NCBI RefSeq assembly: GCF_000246945.1 | Contig: NZ_BAEX01000009.1 | Coordinates: 1-56,993 of the forward strand | Length of the DNA: 56,993 nucleotides | Direction: 5' to 3' | DNA from: Myroides injenensis M09-0166 | Lineage (GTDB): Bacteria; Bacteroidota; Bacteroidia; Flavobacteriales; Flavobacteriaceae | Shown here: positions 29,001 to 38,347 of the stretch, piece after piece | Layout of the letters: every line of letters starts with the position of its first letter | Numbering within the stretch: position 1 is the stretch's first letter | Program-made: the position numbers and the translations under genes | Notes under the pieces: generated by a model | Seen by the model: the letters and a program-made list of their open reading frames with translations, nothing else | Database searches by the model: none | Told to the model about the DNA's origin: nothing

Positions 29001-30290
29001 GAAAGGAAAATGTACTTCAGCACCTTGTAACTGGATTTTTAAATCTACAGGAACTGTTCCTTGTAAACGTGTTCCATTTGCGCCTATACCATTCCAGTAC
29101 ACCTTATTATGACCTTCTGTAGTACTACCTTCTAAAGCTTTAAAAACAGTGCCATTTACTACAATTTCAATAGTATATTGTTGTCCTGCAACTGGCGCAT
29201 CAAATTCGATATATCCTCCCTTATGACCAAAAATACCAGGTGTTCCTTCCGCTCCTATGACCTTTACATTCTCAACTTCAGGTTCTTCAACCCTTGGATT
29301 CAACCAAGTCGTCAAACCATAAGATGAACTATTAATAGCAACTTTTGCCTTATTAGGCATATCTTCAGCTGGCAAAGTATAGTAGATTTTATGGGTTATG
29401 TTAGATGCATTATCCGGTGAATTAGGATTATGAATTTGATCTCTCACTCCACTAGCCTCACTGTTCATACTTTTGTACAATGCATTTCCAGTAGCTTTGT
29501 CAACAAACCCTTTATTATTAACAAAGAAAGCCCAAACAATCCCTGAAGTTCCATTATGTTTTACGCGATAAGTAAATCCATCATTAGTACGAATAAAAAA
29601 CCTCCCTTGAAAAGAAACATCTGCATATTCTCCATTGAAGTTTCCGTTAGAAAAATTTAAATTTGTTGTATAAACTCTACCAGGAATAAACTCTGTGTTT
29701 TTTTCATTAATAACTGATACATCCCAAGCCCTAATAGCAGCATCATTCCCTTGTGTCCATGAATTATCTGCCTGTAATACAGGACCATTACCTGTACTAC
29801 TTCTAGATGTAAATTCAACTCTATAAAGACCCTCACCTCCTTTTGGAACAGTATAATAAATAGGAGTATATCCACCTTGACTACTAGCTGATAACCTAGG
29901 CCCTGCTATCTCAGCTGAACGATTTAGGATTTGTCCCTGTATTTGATTATTATCAATAACTATATTACCAGAAGGATTATACAAAGTAATTCCACCATTT
30001 TTATCATTATAGTTTCCCCGACGGTCTTTACTATCTGTTCCCTGAGCTGAAGATGCCATAGTGATAATTTCTCCTACCCTAGCATAAACGTAATGAGCTC
30101 CAGCATTAGGAAATGGTATAGCCTCTGGTGATGTATATCCTTTACCTAATAGCATTGCACGGTGTCCGCTTACTCCACTTGGATATAAATCTTTAGAACC
30201 ATCTGCCAACATCGTTGTACTTACTCCTAGCACTAAAACTAGAGTAAGTAAAACTTTTGATGTTATTTTATTTATAATTGTATATATCAT
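26061..30290 (-). CDS. Large exported protein of the fibre/T9SS operon
   Basis: 1409 residues with a signal peptide (VLLTLVLVLGVSTTMLADG). The body is beta-rich with many Gly, Asn and Asp. A CGIHVSNITCADEC stretch and a later CETC motif give a few cysteine pairs. The segment GNKGNNIEYTIVAGNKG and the last 150 residues (EEGETILYTFDVKNAGDMDIYDIEIVD, NRNETWTFTVSYQVTQ) look like DUF11-type Ig-like repeats of surface proteins. The end, PLEGSGLLITNPMIYQKMK, is not a CHU_C domain and I do not recognise a type-A sorting signal in it. It lies between three fibre genes and the CHU_C gene in one operon, so a structural role on the surface is likely. Exact function unknown. Confidence 0.8.
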   Translation of the reverse strand: MIYTIINKITSKVLLTLVLVLGVSTTMLADGSKDLYPSGVSGHRAMLLGKGYTSPEAIPFPNAGAHYVYARVGEIITMASSAQGTDSKDRRGNYNDKNGGITLYNPSGNIVIDNNQIQGQILNRSAEIAGPRLSASSQGGYTPIYYTVPKGGEGLYRVEFTSRSSTGNGPVLQADNSWTQGNDAAIRAWDVSVINEKNTEFIPGRVYTTNLNFSNGNFNGEYADVSFQGRFFIRTNDGFTYRVKHNGTSGIVWAFFVNNKGFVDKATGNALYKSMNSEASGVRDQIHNPNSPDNASNITHKIYYTLPAEDMPNKAKVAINSSSYGLTTWLNPRVEEPEVENVKVIGAEGTPGIFGHKGGYIEFDAPVAGQQYTIEIVVNGTVFKALEGSTTEGHNKVYWNGIGANGTRLQGTVPVDLKIQLQGAEVHFPFFDMEYNIGGIIIELLNYNNLNGPVISDIVFWDDSDITEGFWSKDLWNRDVWNGYTVGDKVNPIKNTHLILGNKGISSNINGHKWGANGTGAIGTFGDKKSMDTWMFRIGNKKEVPTEVIIKNADLYTTLTYKVEGQIGKGSGNKGNNIEYTIVAGNKGPSDIIADIPNGIHGAPFSFTVPPGVDVTNPGSVQATFSCTNGTAKESIALTYDAVTRTFRSELQIPNGCTVTYKITGKLNGMTGSMIAESTIMRPADVSDPDATNGDPNVRPTNPHYECYNNDSTNLPGGSGAIGCNNIQEAVFMALGECVDKILYFEDFDRGYWNVNSGRTDWNQRASISIGDHGEILRNTDGSIRRDGPMGGATASYLFALGVNDSRYAAANRYPHSETISVARIKNGYYSVNPPGYVQMGIPATDSWSEGIWMENAPSNDPNIANSNFDWTPAWDNAKAIRDMSGAVNGSAFLVRGAASAAQSIKPFYEFELAEKIEKDRVYTLDLYSYVTYHDKDYMIMDVLDKETDHIYASVPLKYGGVGLPEGAKPEGFSLGWVPLTASFTFAEAACDDVLNKNVKIAIRGSQDRALETGKGFGHTLIDNITFSKRIQDPRCGIHVSNITCADECYQDIIGKGFGWGYFAGELDGKKVVDESFTQPGTDGGFVLDIYELDNSFNMIINGVSLHTEELEFQGSDGLIQNVRFKDGGVWGNGIIKNIWEFHQNGDFDLNDRFNNPVPTIRVVIDKWGNVKLYGKRTEGSSLEELEVFNKITKETVQLSSVAWNKSSDFSANKIRVTQNVVNVTRMYGFGYGQQQKECETCTIEKEGIFKDENQNSFAEEGETILYTFDVKNAGDMDIYDIEIVDPLFGFTIKLDEKTHLPIRKDVSFKGDKNGDGVLNRNETWTFTVSYQVTQNDIYINQGVYNRATVTGVGKLPKSEREIKEESTDPTPYKSGDKGWDPERPFHTYVPLEGSGLLITNPMIYQKMK

Positions 30291-30361
30291 TGCTGTATTC
30301 GTAATTATAATTCATTTTTTATTTTAAACCCTTGTGTTTTAAAATAACTATACTATGATCG

Positions 30362-32395
30362 TTACTTGATTACAAAAACGATATTCATATAAGATGCAGG
30401 TGTTGCAGTACCAATGATGTCATAAGTAAGCTTACCATCTTTATCTATACTCAAATTAGTAAATACTTTGGTGTCATAATAAGTCACATAGTAATAAAGC
30501 TCTCCTCTAGCAAACACATCTATATCAGCTGGAGCACCAGCACTCCCCACTATTCCTCCTGTATAAGGCATCGTATATCCACCAGCGCCATGAGCAATAG
30601 GATACGCATCATTTCCTGTTCCTATTTTTCCTCCAGTAAACTGATCAACATATTCTTTATATAAATCTCTTACTAAACCAGTTCCTTTTGACTTCGTATC
30701 AAAAATAACTGCTGGCATATAGAAGAACTGAGGAGATACTTTTTTCCACTTTACTGTTGTACTCCCCTCTTCTTCAATAGTCGTCAATACCTCTCCCTCT
30801 TTTCCTTGAGCAATTTGAGTAGTCTTTAAAGTACCTCCAATTAAAGACAAATCAAGATTTTCTTGTTCTACTCCTACCGTATATTCTGTATTATTTCCAG
30901 TTGTACCAATTCCTGAAGTTATTACAGATACTTTATTGTCTTTACCTACAACAGATGTTGTTTTCTGTGCTGCTTGAATAGCATCATTAGAAACATTTAC
31001 AGCATAAGTAGTATGTTTTGCATCGCCTGCAGCAGGAGTCTTAGTCACTGTAGTGTTTGTACCATTAATAACTTCTACCGTTTTTTGTCCTGCTTGGATA
31101 GCTGGTGTTAAATCAACTGAACCTGAATCCACACCATTAACAGAAGTAACAATTGTTGTTCCATTAACTGTATTTGTAACATTATCAATTACTTTAACTT
31201 CAGCTTCCTTTCCATTCACTGTAGAAACAATAGTGTTATTATCTATTTTTATCTCACTACCTTCACCTGTAGTTTTTTTAGTTAAAGTATTTGTAGTTGT
31301 AGGTACTATATCTGATTGATCTACCCAAGTACTAATTCCATCTTTAGTGATTAATACCTGTCCATCATTACCTTTTACTAACTTATAAACTGGTAATTCA
31401 CCTCCTAATTTTTCTAATTTGATATTAGCTTCTACTACATCAACAGTATATTCTGTATTTTTATCTTTTGTACCGGCTCCTGTTGTTACAACAGTAACTT
31501 TATCAGAACCATTCACTACAGAAGAAGTTTTTTGTCCTGCTTGAATAGCTGGTGTTAAATCTAAACCATCAGCTGATACACCATTAACTGTAGTAACTAA
31601 TTTATTGCCTACGATCGTATTTTCAATTGATTTAACTAATTTAACTTCATTAGACACTTTATTATTTACTGTAGATGTTAATGTATTATCTTCTGATTTT
31701 AATACATTAGTAGTATTCTTTGTAACGATATCATTTTGATTAACCCAAGTAGTTGTTTTACCATCTTCAGAAGTAACCATTACTTGATTAGCTCCACCAG
31801 GTGTAATAGCTAAAGTTACCTCTGTTAATGTAGATTTATCTCCTCCTGTAACCGTAATTCCTGTCCCTGTAATCCCTTTTGCACCTGTAATTACATCAGG
31901 CGTAATACTCATTGGTACCCACTTCCCCTTTTCAGTTCCTGTACCAGGAACAAAAGTCAATACTTGATTAGCTGTTGGATTTTTTGCATCTACTGGTACA
32001 CCTTGAATAGCGTTTATCACAGTAGCGTTAGTTGGTCCTGTTACATCACCCCCTAAATTAATAGCTGTAATATCACCTTGCTGAGCAAAACGCACCCATT
32101 TTCCTCCATCCCAATAGTAGTATCCTGGAGTAACATCTGTAGCTGAATCTTTAGTAGTCGTTGCTTGGTTGTATACCATTAATGATTTTTCAGGAGCATT
32201 AATTGGTGTTATACCATTTGTTGTTTCAACTAAATCCACACGTGGTATCAACAATCCTCTTTTTGAGGATTGTATATCTACTGCTGCTGATTTTGCTGGT
32301 TTATCTGTACCGAAACCTTGTTGTGCTTGAACTGTTTGTGTTCCTAATAAAAGTAATAAACTAAGTCCGGCAAATCCTATATATGTCTTTTTCAT
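30362..32395 (-). CDS. Repetitive fibre-like exported protein (677 residues)
   Basis: Signal peptide (GLSLLLLLGTQTVQAQ), then the head module shared with the two upstream genes: GFGTDKPAKSAAVDIQSSKR, GLLIPRVDL and a PGYYYWDGGKWVRF strand. The middle is made of repeats with Asn/Thr/Val-rich strands (VDLTPAIQAGQKT occurs twice; TVDVVEANIKLEKLGGEL and TVGVEQENLDLSLIGGTL are related). The C-terminal part, about 110 residues (from about FFYMPAVIFDTKSKG), differs from the other two proteins and is a likely tip domain. The composition resembles fibrous adhesins or phage tail-fibre shafts. No sorting domain recognised. Third of three paralogous genes in the operon. Confidence 0.8.
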   Translation of the reverse strand: MKKTYIGFAGLSLLLLLGTQTVQAQQGFGTDKPAKSAAVDIQSSKRGLLIPRVDLVETTNGITPINAPEKSLMVYNQATTTKDSATDVTPGYYYWDGGKWVRFAQQGDITAINLGGDVTGPTNATVINAIQGVPVDAKNPTANQVLTFVPGTGTEKGKWVPMSITPDVITGAKGITGTGITVTGGDKSTLTEVTLAITPGGANQVMVTSEDGKTTTWVNQNDIVTKNTTNVLKSEDNTLTSTVNNKVSNEVKLVKSIENTIVGNKLVTTVNGVSADGLDLTPAIQAGQKTSSVVNGSDKVTVVTTGAGTKDKNTEYTVDVVEANIKLEKLGGELPVYKLVKGNDGQVLITKDGISTWVDQSDIVPTTTNTLTKKTTGEGSEIKIDNNTIVSTVNGKEAEVKVIDNVTNTVNGTTIVTSVNGVDSGSVDLTPAIQAGQKTVEVINGTNTTVTKTPAAGDAKHTTYAVNVSNDAIQAAQKTTSVVGKDNKVSVITSGIGTTGNNTEYTVGVEQENLDLSLIGGTLKTTQIAQGKEGEVLTTIEEEGSTTVKWKKVSPQFFYMPAVIFDTKSKGTGLVRDLYKEYVDQFTGGKIGTGNDAYPIAHGAGGYTMPYTGGIVGSAGAPADIDVFARGELYYYVTYYDTKVFTNLSIDKDGKLTYDIIGTATPASYMNIVFVIK

Positions 32396-32416
32396 CTTTG
32401 TATTCTATTTTTTTTA

Positions 32417-34459
32417 TTAGTTACGTCCAACTACGATCCATTTCGAACCATTAGACTTGATAATCCATCCTTGGAATGGCATAGCTCCATACGCTAATAC
32501 ATTAGTCCCAGATTTGATATTTAAGTAACCCTTGTGGGATTCATCAGTATTTACGATTTTCACACTAATTGTTTGTCCTTCTGTACCGTTAACAGCTGGT
32601 AAGTTTAAGTTTGTATCGGTATCTTTTAATGTCACCTCGATAACAATCTCACTCATTGAAGGATGGTAGTTATTTACTACTGAATTATCACTAATATTTA
32701 CATCACCACCTTGGTTGATTGTAACATTTCCAGCAGCTGTGTCAATTGTTGCTAATTGTCCGTTTGCTTGAACCACTACTGTTTTATTTCCTTTTTTTGG
32801 ATCTGCCGTATTTAAACCAGTGATTGCTAAAGAACCACCTCCAGTTACTGTCCCATCAGGATTTGATGTTCCTGGAGCAATTGCAAGCGTTGTTCCTTTA
32901 TCTATTTTACCACCTAATTGAATATCATTACCATCTTTAGTTAAACCGTTAGATGCAGTTACTGTGTTTCCTAAAGTAGAAGCATCAACCCATTCCGTTA
33001 CAAATTTGTCACCTTCTTTTTTAGTAACAAATATTTGACCTACTTCCTCTCCTCCTTTTATTTCTATTGATGTCTCATCTAACAAAGCTTTTGCTCCACC
33101 TGTTACAACAATTGATGTAGATTTTAATGCTTTCCCGTTTAAATTAGCTCCAGATAATTCTTTGTATATAACATTTCCAGAGTTATCTGCAACTCCAACC
33201 CTTGGTGTAGTTTCTGTTGTCTTACCAGCATCTAATTTTTCTGCTGTTACTGCTCCATTTGTAAGCTCTGTTGTACCAATACTTCCTTCTTTAATACTTA
33301 AATTAGTAGCTACTAAAACTGAATTTTCTAATTTAGAAGCTTTATTATCTCCAATAACAATTTTCCCATCTGTTGTTAAATCTTGACCAATAGCAGTTGA
33401 TATCTTCTGATAGGTTACTTTACCATCTTTTCCTGCCACAGGTACTGTACCTTCAGGTGCATTAGCTTCTGTATCAGAATCTTTAGCAGTCATCTTATCC
33501 GCTGTTACTGCTCCTGCCTCAATTTTACTGTTTTTTACAGCTCCATCAGCAATTCCTAAAGTCACGTCTTTTAATAAAGAATTAGCGACATTATAAGTAA
33601 TAGTAGTTGCCCCAGTAGCCGTTACAGTAATACCTTCTCCTTTTAAAGTTTTAGCTTTTAAAGAATTTGTGTCATCTGTACCTTTCTCAATTGCATCTTC
33701 TATTAAATTTTTAGCAGATGTTTCTTTTAACACACCATTACCATCTGCAATAACAATATTATTTCCAGTTAGATCTTTTTTCTCAACTTTAGTTAAACCT
33801 TCAATTGCCAAGGTATGTGTAGCATCTGTAGTAATTGTAGTAGCTTTACCTAAAGCTCCACCTAATCCAACAGTCGTCTTTGTTTTACCTTTATCATCTG
33901 TTACCACTTCAGTTGTAACACCATTTACACCAGTTACAACATCTTTTAAAAATTCTTCAGGATTAACCCATTCTGAAACATAAGTATTATTATCACCTAA
34001 TTTAGTAACCAATACTTGATTAGGAGCTGTTCCCCCTTTTACACTAACTTTATAGTCAGTATCATGTCCCGTAATAGTTTTATCAATTATTACATTAGTT
34101 CCTGGTGAAACTGTTACTGCGTTTCCTGAGTTAGACGATACGAAACGCACCCATCTACCTAATCCTTGTTCTTTTGCATTTGCAACATTTGCAGCCTCCC
34201 AGTAATAGAAACCTGGAGTTACATCATTAGCTGTTGCTTTATTGTACACAAACAAAGCATTTTCTGGTTTAGCTACAGGTCCTGCTTCTGTTGTTTTTGT
34301 TAAATCAATTCTAGGAATCAATAAACCTCTTTTGCTAGAAACAATATCTACAGCAGATGATCTATCTGGTGTATTAGTTCCGAATCCTTGTTGAGCGTAT
34401 ATATTTGAAGTTGCTAATACTGTGAATGCTACTGCTGCTGATAATATTAATTTTTTCAT
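32417..34459 (-). CDS. Repetitive fibre-like exported protein (680 residues)
   Basis: Signal peptide (LSAAVAFTVLATSNIYAQ) and the shared head module (GFGTNTPDRSSAVDIVSSKR, GLLIPRIDL, PGFYYWE, RWVRF). The shaft contains units of the type GAVTAEKLDAGKTTETTPRV, like shaft repeats of phage tail fibres, and a block of about 100 residues closely related to one in the 1257-residue protein (TLAIEGL, GVLKETSAKNLIEDAI, SLLKDVTLGIAD). The end (MPFQGWIIKSNGSKWIVVG) is related to the end of the 1257-residue protein. Spacing is 25 bases from the gene before and 21 to the next, so it is within the operon. Confidence 0.8.
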   Translation of the reverse strand: MKKLILSAAVAFTVLATSNIYAQQGFGTNTPDRSSAVDIVSSKRGLLIPRIDLTKTTEAGPVAKPENALFVYNKATANDVTPGFYYWEAANVANAKEQGLGRWVRFVSSNSGNAVTVSPGTNVIIDKTITGHDTDYKVSVKGGTAPNQVLVTKLGDNNTYVSEWVNPEEFLKDVVTGVNGVTTEVVTDDKGKTKTTVGLGGALGKATTITTDATHTLAIEGLTKVEKKDLTGNNIVIADGNGVLKETSAKNLIEDAIEKGTDDTNSLKAKTLKGEGITVTATGATTITYNVANSLLKDVTLGIADGAVKNSKIEAGAVTADKMTAKDSDTEANAPEGTVPVAGKDGKVTYQKISTAIGQDLTTDGKIVIGDNKASKLENSVLVATNLSIKEGSIGTTELTNGAVTAEKLDAGKTTETTPRVGVADNSGNVIYKELSGANLNGKALKSTSIVVTGGAKALLDETSIEIKGGEEVGQIFVTKKEGDKFVTEWVDASTLGNTVTASNGLTKDGNDIQLGGKIDKGTTLAIAPGTSNPDGTVTGGGSLAITGLNTADPKKGNKTVVVQANGQLATIDTAAGNVTINQGGDVNISDNSVVNNYHPSMSEIVIEVTLKDTDTNLNLPAVNGTEGQTISVKIVNTDESHKGYLNIKSGTNVLAYGAMPFQGWIIKSNGSKWIVVGRN

Positions 34460-34484
34460 TTTGATTTCTAATTAAGTAAGGTGA

Positions 34485-37400
34485 TTAAAATTTGTTAACG
34501 ATTTGCCATTGTGTACCATCTGATACTAGATCCCATCCAGAGTATGGTAAGCCTGTTTCTAGCTTTTTACCATTTAACCCTGCAACGTTCCCTGCAACAA
34601 CTACATAACCGTCTTCGTTCGTGTCTAGTTTTTTAATAGTGTATTTTTTTCCTTTGTTATTTGCGTCTGCAGCTGGAAGTGTCACAACAATATCTGATGT
34701 TGCTTTACTAGCATCTACTAAAAGAACAGCATCTTCTGCTACTAAAGTTGTTGCTACAGCTACCGTTTTAACAGCATTTGCAACATTAACTTTCCAAATA
34801 GTCTCATTTGGTTTATCTGCCTCAACACGGCTAGAAACGGTTGTATTGGTACCATTTTCTAACACCACTGTTTTTTGTTTTGCTTGAACTTGCGTCTGTA
34901 AATCTTGGTAGGTTACATTTCCATCTTTATCAGCAATTCCAACACGTGGAGCCTCTAATGTACTTGAACCAGCATTTAATTTACCAGCTGTTACCGCTTT
35001 ATCTGCAATACCTAAAGTCACGTCTTTTAATAAAGAGCTAGCTACTACTGATGTTGTTCCAGCATCTTCACCAGCTGTAACTGTAATACCCACCCCTTTT
35101 AGCTTCTTAGCCTCTAAATCACCTTTTGTAATCACATCTTCGATCATATTTTTAGCCGAAGTTTGTTTTAATACACCTGTCGGATCTGCAATCACTAAGT
35201 TATTTGCTGTTGGATTTGTTGTTACTTTATCCAATCCTGCAATCGCTAATGTATTTGTAGCATTTGTTATGATTGTTGTCGCTGCATCTAAACTTCCTCC
35301 TAATCTAAACTCACTATTTCCATCTGTGTCATTCACTACTGTGATACCATTTTTAGCTGTTACGGTCGCAGCAACTACATCTTTTGGATCTTGCCACTCT
35401 GTTACTTTGCGAGATTCTGTAATGTCATCACCGTTTGTATCTTTTCCGATAACAACATCTTTCGTAACCGTAACTAGTACCTGTCCATCTGCAGAACCTC
35501 CTTTAAGATCTAGTTTTGCGTCTTTTAATAAAGCATCTGCTCCACCGTCTACATAAATAGTAGCTGACGTTAATGAACCTTTAGTTCCCTCAACCGTTGT
35601 AATTTTTTCTAACAACTTCTCAATCGCTCCTTGTACATTTGTAACACCTAATTGAGTTGAGTTATCATTATAAGTAATTGCATTTGCATTTGCGTCAATT
35701 TCTCCAATTACATCTCCTTTTGAATTCTTAAACTCATATACATTAGTAGCTGGATTTAAAGCAACTGATACTTCTTTTGGATCAATTGTTACTCCTGTTG
35801 CTCCCGATTTCGGTTGACCGTTTGCATCAATCTCTTTCTCGCTGTAGTACGTAAACGTTCCGTTTGCATTTTTAACTAATTTTGTTACTGTTTCGTTTGT
35901 TTTTACTACTTCGTCTAACGTTTTATATGTGATGGTTCCATCAGCTCCTGCTACACCTACACGTCCTTCAGCTCCTGTACCTCCATCTAATTTATCTGAA
36001 GTAACCGCTTTATCTCCGATTTTATCTGTTGTTACTGCACCAGCACCAATCTTATCTTCTGTAACTCCACCATCAGCAATCTGAATTCCTGCATCAGCTA
36101 ATAATTTAGCTGTTCCATCTGTTGTACCAGTGAACTCTAATCCTCCTGCTACTGATAAATCTCCTTTTGTTGTAGCAATAGTATTTGTTATCTTATCTAA
36201 GGCATCTTGTACGTTTTTAGCATCAATACCAGATTTACTATTGTCATAATAGTTATTAGTCGCAGCTGTTTTTACCGTTGTAATTACAACTCCTTTTGAG
36301 TCTTTAAACTCATATCCTAATATATTTCCATCTGCGTCTTTAGACTCTGATACGTTCACTTTATTTACATCAAAAACAACATCAGTTCCATCATTTCTTG
36401 TAAATGTGAATAAACCTTTGTTTGTTGCATCTTCTGTTAATTTAGATTTATCTATGCTTCCTAAAACAGTACCATTGTCAGCTACTAGAGTTACTTTACC
36501 ATCATTTTTATCTTCTAACTTAACTCCTGCTCCTTTTAATAAGTTGTCTGCTAATTTATCTAAGGCATCTTGTACGTTTTTAGCATCTATACCTGATTTG
36601 CTATTGTCATAACCTAATGCTTTAGCATTTGTATCTATAGAAGTTATTATTTTATTATCTCCATCTTTAAATGTATAGACACCATCTTTAACTTCAACTT
36701 TTGTTTTATTGCTATCAAAAGAAACAGTTTTTCCCTTTTCATCTGTATATGATAATGTTCCATTACCATTATCTACTAATGTTGTAACAGTCTCATTACC
36801 TTTAACGATAGTACTAAACTTAGAGTTATTTACATTCTCAAACTTTTGAGTTGTTTCATTCCATTCTTGGAATACTACATCACCTTCTTTGTTATAAACG
36901 ATCTTAGTAAAACCACCTTTAGACTCAGTTACATATTTGATATATTCATCAACGTTATTAAAAGTACGCCCATCAACAATTACAGGTTGTTTTACGATAG
37001 TTTCAAACTGTTTAACTACACTTGATGGAATATCAATAATAGTCTCTGTCCCATTTTCACTTTTATAAGTGTAAGTACCATTTTTATTATCAACTAATGT
37101 TGTTATAGTCTCATTAGACTTAACTATAGTACTAAACTTAGAGTTATCTACATTCTCAAACTTTTGAGTTGTTTCATTCCATTCTTGGAAAATAACATCT
37201 CCTGTTTTCTGATCATAAACTATCTTCGTAAATCCACCCTTAGACTCTGTTAAATATGTGATATAATCATTCACAGTTTTGAATGTACGTCCATCTACAT
37301 TTACTGGTCCATTATTTACAATCTCTTCTAAGTTATTTACTACACCTCCTACTACATCAATAGCATAAATACCTTTTGGTAATTTGGTAGCATCTACTGT

Positions 37401-38258
37401 TGTAGGAACTACACCTTTATTAGCTGCTAAATACTCTTCCGATACATAGTATTGTTTCTTATCTACAGTAATAATAGCAGTTTTACTTTCATTTGCTGTT
37501 ACAACTTCATTAATAGAAACTTCTTTTCTTTCACCTTCTTTAGTAACATACGTTAGTTTGTCTCCATCATAATAAACATTACCGCCTACATGTGTACCGT
37601 CTAAGTAATTAGTAATATGTTGTTGAACTGTCTCATTATTAATAATATCACCAAATTTATTAATAACAGTTTGCTTAACTTTAATACGAACACCTTCTCC
37701 TATAATCTTACCATTTCGATCTACAGCATTTTCATTATAATAAATATAATCACCTGTAGTTTCATCATAAGCTATAGAAGTTAATTTATCTTTGATTTCT
37801 TCTTTCTTTCCTTCCTTATTAATATGAAAAAGTTTATCACCTTCATAGACAACATTCCCCTCTGTCTTATTAATAATATTCTTAATTAGATTTTCTACCT
37901 TACTATTATCTAGGTTTAATATTTCTTGAAAATTATTTACTACAATCTGAGCAATATCTTTATCAGCTGTTAAACGTACCCACTTGTTAATATCCCAATA
38001 GTAATATCCTGGGGTAATATCTTTTGTTTTAGAAGTCTCAGTAGCATACACCATTAAACTCTGAACATTCCCATTAGTGATGGTTGTTCTGTCAGTAGCA
38101 CTAGTCAAAGCTACATTTGGTATTAAAATACCACGATTTGAAGCCACAACAGTTAATTCTGCTGATTTGTTAGGAGTTGCTGTACCAACACCTACTTGCG
38201 CATTTGCCACAAATGGTGTACCCATTAATAAAGCAACCGATAGTAGTCTTTTTTTCAT
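34485..38258 (-). CDS. Long repetitive fibre-like exported protein (1257 residues), first operon gene
   Basis: Signal peptide (LLSVALLMGTPFVANAQ), then a divergent copy of the head module (GVGTATPNKSAELTVVASNR, GILIPNVAL, PGYYYWDINKWVRL). The shaft is built from repeated units: a 107-residue unit (VDGRTF...NETVTTLVDNGNG) at about 320-398 and 427-504, and DNSKSGIDAKNVQDALDK at 551-568 and again at 672-689. Then come DKIGAGAVTTDKIGDKAV steps like phage tail-fibre shafts, and a C-terminal domain (LPAADANNKGKKYTIKKL, GWDLVSDGTQWQIVNKF). Being first, its leader with inverted repeats controls the whole unit. Probably a secreted surface fibre; oligomeric state and binding partner unknown. Confidence 0.82.
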   Translation of the reverse strand: MKKRLLSVALLMGTPFVANAQVGVGTATPNKSAELTVVASNRGILIPNVALTSATDRTTITNGNVQSLMVYATETSKTKDITPGYYYWDINKWVRLTADKDIAQIVVNNFQEILNLDNSKVENLIKNIINKTEGNVVYEGDKLFHINKEGKKEEIKDKLTSIAYDETTGDYIYYNENAVDRNGKIIGEGVRIKVKQTVINKFGDIINNETVQQHITNYLDGTHVGGNVYYDGDKLTYVTKEGERKEVSINEVVTANESKTAIITVDKKQYYVSEEYLAANKGVVPTTVDATKLPKGIYAIDVVGGVVNNLEEIVNNGPVNVDGRTFKTVNDYITYLTESKGGFTKIVYDQKTGDVIFQEWNETTQKFENVDNSKFSTIVKSNETITTLVDNKNGTYTYKSENGTETIIDIPSSVVKQFETIVKQPVIVDGRTFNNVDEYIKYVTESKGGFTKIVYNKEGDVVFQEWNETTQKFENVNNSKFSTIVKGNETVTTLVDNGNGTLSYTDEKGKTVSFDSNKTKVEVKDGVYTFKDGDNKIITSIDTNAKALGYDNSKSGIDAKNVQDALDKLADNLLKGAGVKLEDKNDGKVTLVADNGTVLGSIDKSKLTEDATNKGLFTFTRNDGTDVVFDVNKVNVSESKDADGNILGYEFKDSKGVVITTVKTAATNNYYDNSKSGIDAKNVQDALDKITNTIATTKGDLSVAGGLEFTGTTDGTAKLLADAGIQIADGGVTEDKIGAGAVTTDKIGDKAVTSDKLDGGTGAEGRVGVAGADGTITYKTLDEVVKTNETVTKLVKNANGTFTYYSEKEIDANGQPKSGATGVTIDPKEVSVALNPATNVYEFKNSKGDVIGEIDANANAITYNDNSTQLGVTNVQGAIEKLLEKITTVEGTKGSLTSATIYVDGGADALLKDAKLDLKGGSADGQVLVTVTKDVVIGKDTNGDDITESRKVTEWQDPKDVVAATVTAKNGITVVNDTDGNSEFRLGGSLDAATTIITNATNTLAIAGLDKVTTNPTANNLVIADPTGVLKQTSAKNMIEDVITKGDLEAKKLKGVGITVTAGEDAGTTSVVASSLLKDVTLGIADKAVTAGKLNAGSSTLEAPRVGIADKDGNVTYQDLQTQVQAKQKTVVLENGTNTTVSSRVEADKPNETIWKVNVANAVKTVAVATTLVAEDAVLLVDASKATSDIVVTLPAADANNKGKKYTIKKLDTNEDGYVVVAGNVAGLNGKKLETGLPYSGWDLVSDGTQWQIVNKF
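36189..36608 (-). repeat. Two copies of a 57-base coding repeat
   Basis: The unit encoding DNSKSGIDAKNVQDALDK occurs at 36552-36608 and 36189-36245. The copies are nearly identical in bases as well as in residues, suggesting recent duplication or gene conversion within the fibre gene. Confidence 0.7.
36747..37301 (-). repeat. Direct repeat of about 235 bases, period 321
   Basis: Copies at about 36747-36980 and 37065-37301 encode the unit with VDGRTF, TESKGGFTKIVY, FQEWNETTQKFENV and TTLVDN. Long runs of bases are identical between the copies (for example ACATTCTCAAACTTTTGAGT), so slippage or recombination could change the number of units in frame (321 is 107 codons). Confidence 0.75.
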
Positions 38259-38302
38259 AATCTTATTGTGTAATCAATTTTTTAAATAAAATGTCCTAGA
38301 AA

Positions 38303-38342
38303 TTAATCGCTCGATTCAGCCCAACTCGTCGCACGCGATTAA
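38303..38342 (-). promoter_or_regulatory. Leader inverted repeat of the fibre operon
   Basis: TTAATCGC (38303-38310) and GCGATTAA (38335-38342) are perfect inverted copies around a 24-base, GC-richer loop, 45-84 bases upstream of the first start codon. It lies within the probable 5' leader and could fold there or bind a regulator. Confidence 0.45.
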
Positions 38343-38347
38343 CACAA

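Noticed and set aside
33669-33983. Frames of 66-104 codons on the plus strand opposite the fibre genes
   Set aside because: They are reverse readings of Thr/Val/Asn-rich repeat coding sequence, which by its codon composition gives open Ser/Val-rich frames on the other strand.
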